Shown in pieces: positions 39,888 through 40,612 of a stretch of DNA of 40,612 nt (its first letter is position 1; each line of letters starts with the position of its first letter). The notes beneath the pieces were generated by a model. It was not told where the DNA came from, made no database searches, and saw nothing but the letters and a program-made list of their open reading frames with translations. The stretch spans positions 1 to 40,612 of the forward strand of contig NZ_CALEFV010000023.1 of the NCBI RefSeq assembly GCF_937877005.1, in the 5' to 3' direction. A program made the position numbers and the translations under genes. Source of the DNA: an uncultured Fibrobacter sp. (GTDB taxonomy: Bacteria; Fibrobacterota; Fibrobacteria; Fibrobacterales; Fibrobacteraceae).

Positions 39888-40612
39888 ATGTCCGATTTCA
39901 ATAACGATGCAGAAAAGGTGTTGGCGAAGGCGCAGAGCCTGCGCGACCGTTGCTCGCATTCCTACCTGGGTGCGGCGCATTTGGCGGTGGGGCTTGTCGA
40001 AGGCCCTGATGCCACCCTGAAGAAACTCTACAAGTCGAAGGGCGCGAAGACGAATGAGCTCCGCGGCAAGCTGGAGCCGTTCGTGCAGAAGATCCCGCGC
40101 ATGGAGGGCGTGAACCCCGACGTGGAACCCGATAACGACTTGAACCGCATTTTGCGTGCCTCGGTGCAGGCGGCGCGTCAGGTGAACCGTATGGTGACCC
40201 CGGGCGATATGCTCGTGGCCTTGATGAAATTCTCGGGCGACCGTGGCCTTGCGAAGGTGTTCGAAGATGCGCTGGGCAGCGTGGAAGTGGTGGAAACCTG
40301 GCTTTCGGATCCGTTTGCGGGTGCTGCCAATGCCGAGGAACAGTCTCCGCTGAAACTCTACGGACGTGAGCTTGTGGAAATGGCCGCTGACGGAAAGCTT
40401 TCGCCGGTGATTGGCCGTGAAGAGGAAATCCGCCGTGTCATCTTGATTCTGAGCCGTAAGACGAAAAACAACCCGTGCCTGGTCGGTGAACCCGGCGTGG
40501 GTAAGACCGCCATTGTGGAAGGCCTCGCCGAGCGAATCTATCGCGGCGACGTGCCTGACGCTTTGAAAGGCAAGAAGTTGTTTGCGTTGGATTTGTCGGC
40601 TTTAATGGCGGG
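39888..40612 (+). CDS. clpB: ATP-dependent chaperone ClpB, N-terminal part cut by window edge
   Basis: ClpB is a hexameric AAA+ disaggregase acting with DnaK. The visible 241 residues contain the Clp N-domain (MSDFNNDAEKVLAKAQSLRD, LGAAHLAVGL, RMVTPGDMLVALM), the linker LYGRELVEMAADGKLSPVIGR, and NBD1 with the Walker A GEPGVGKTA and ILSRKTKNNPCLVG. The break falls at LDLSALMAG. ClpC/ClpA is possible, but the linker and NBD1 start favour ClpB. It has a GAAGG Shine-Dalgarno and a sigma-54 promoter. Confidence 0.82.
   Translation, partial: MSDFNNDAEKVLAKAQSLRDRCSHSYLGAAHLAVGLVEGPDATLKKLYKSKGAKTNELRGKLEPFVQKIPRMEGVNPDVEPDNDLNRILRASVQAARQVNRMVTPGDMLVALMKFSGDRGLAKVFEDALGSVEVVETWLSDPFAGAANAEEQSPLKLYGRELVEMAADGKLSPVIGREEEIRRVILILSRKTKNNPCLVGEPGVGKTAIVEGLAERIYRGDVPDALKGKKLFALDLSALMA

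Noticed and set aside
39658..40020. 120-codon plus-strand frame across the clpB promoter
   Set aside because: It runs through the terminator, palindromes and the start of clpB in another frame.
1..40612. CRISPR arrays, insertion sequences, prophage or rRNA
   Set aside because: No repeated spacer-like units, transposase or integrase motifs, or rRNA sequence were seen on either strand.

Overview
The window looks like a chromosomal segment from Fibrobacter or a close relative (phylum Fibrobacterota). Diagnostic features are a FISUMP-domain lipoprotein (Fibrobacter major paralogous domain), a TIGR02147-family regulator paired with a lipoprotein, poly-serine linkers in surface lipoproteins, tandem GH26 mannanases and C-terminal sorting-type beta domains. 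No phage, transposon, integrase or CRISPR signature was seen. All assignments come from reading the sequence and recalling families; no database search was run.

Layout. 1-5316 (minus strand) is carbohydrate metabolism: the start of a GH57/DUF3536 protein cut by the window edge, two GH26 mannanases with different export signals, and an aldose 1-epimerase family protein. 5390-15867 (plus) holds mnmE, a GRP-type sugar transporter, a PP2A-like phosphoesterase, a fused ResB-CcsA cytochrome c synthase, a dGTPase, a HAD nucleotidase, the FISUMP lipoprotein, an exported unknown and a PDZ protein. 15920-19889 (minus) has a tightly coupled UreE-like / nucleotidyltransferase-like / TPM operon and a two-gene lipoprotein + LPP20-like unit. 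20022-26809 is mixed-strand and rich in envelope biogenesis (lnt, rsmI, lpxH, lipoprotein) plus unknowns, including two alpha/beta-hydrolase-like proteins whose nucleophile serine is glycine. 27035-39545 (plus) contains the TIGR02147 regulator and lipoprotein, tRNA-Gln(CUG), an RsmB/NSUN-type RNA methyltransferase, a PEGA protein, a DUF1007 protein, a surface cluster (barrel, two PCMD-type lipoproteins, barrel), thioredoxin, hisF and tldD. The window ends in the 5' part of clpB.

Two regulatory observations stand out. First, at least thirteen genes have a TATNTT-like -10 hexamer only 6-8 nt before the ATG and no Shine-Dalgarno, so their mRNAs should be leaderless or nearly so; other genes have a clear AGGAG-type site. 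Second, the 342-bp tldD-clpB gap is dense: a tldD terminator, a TATAAT promoter plus terminator that could make a ~64-nt RNA, two palindromes, and a perfect sigma-54 (-24/-12) promoter directly in front of clpB.
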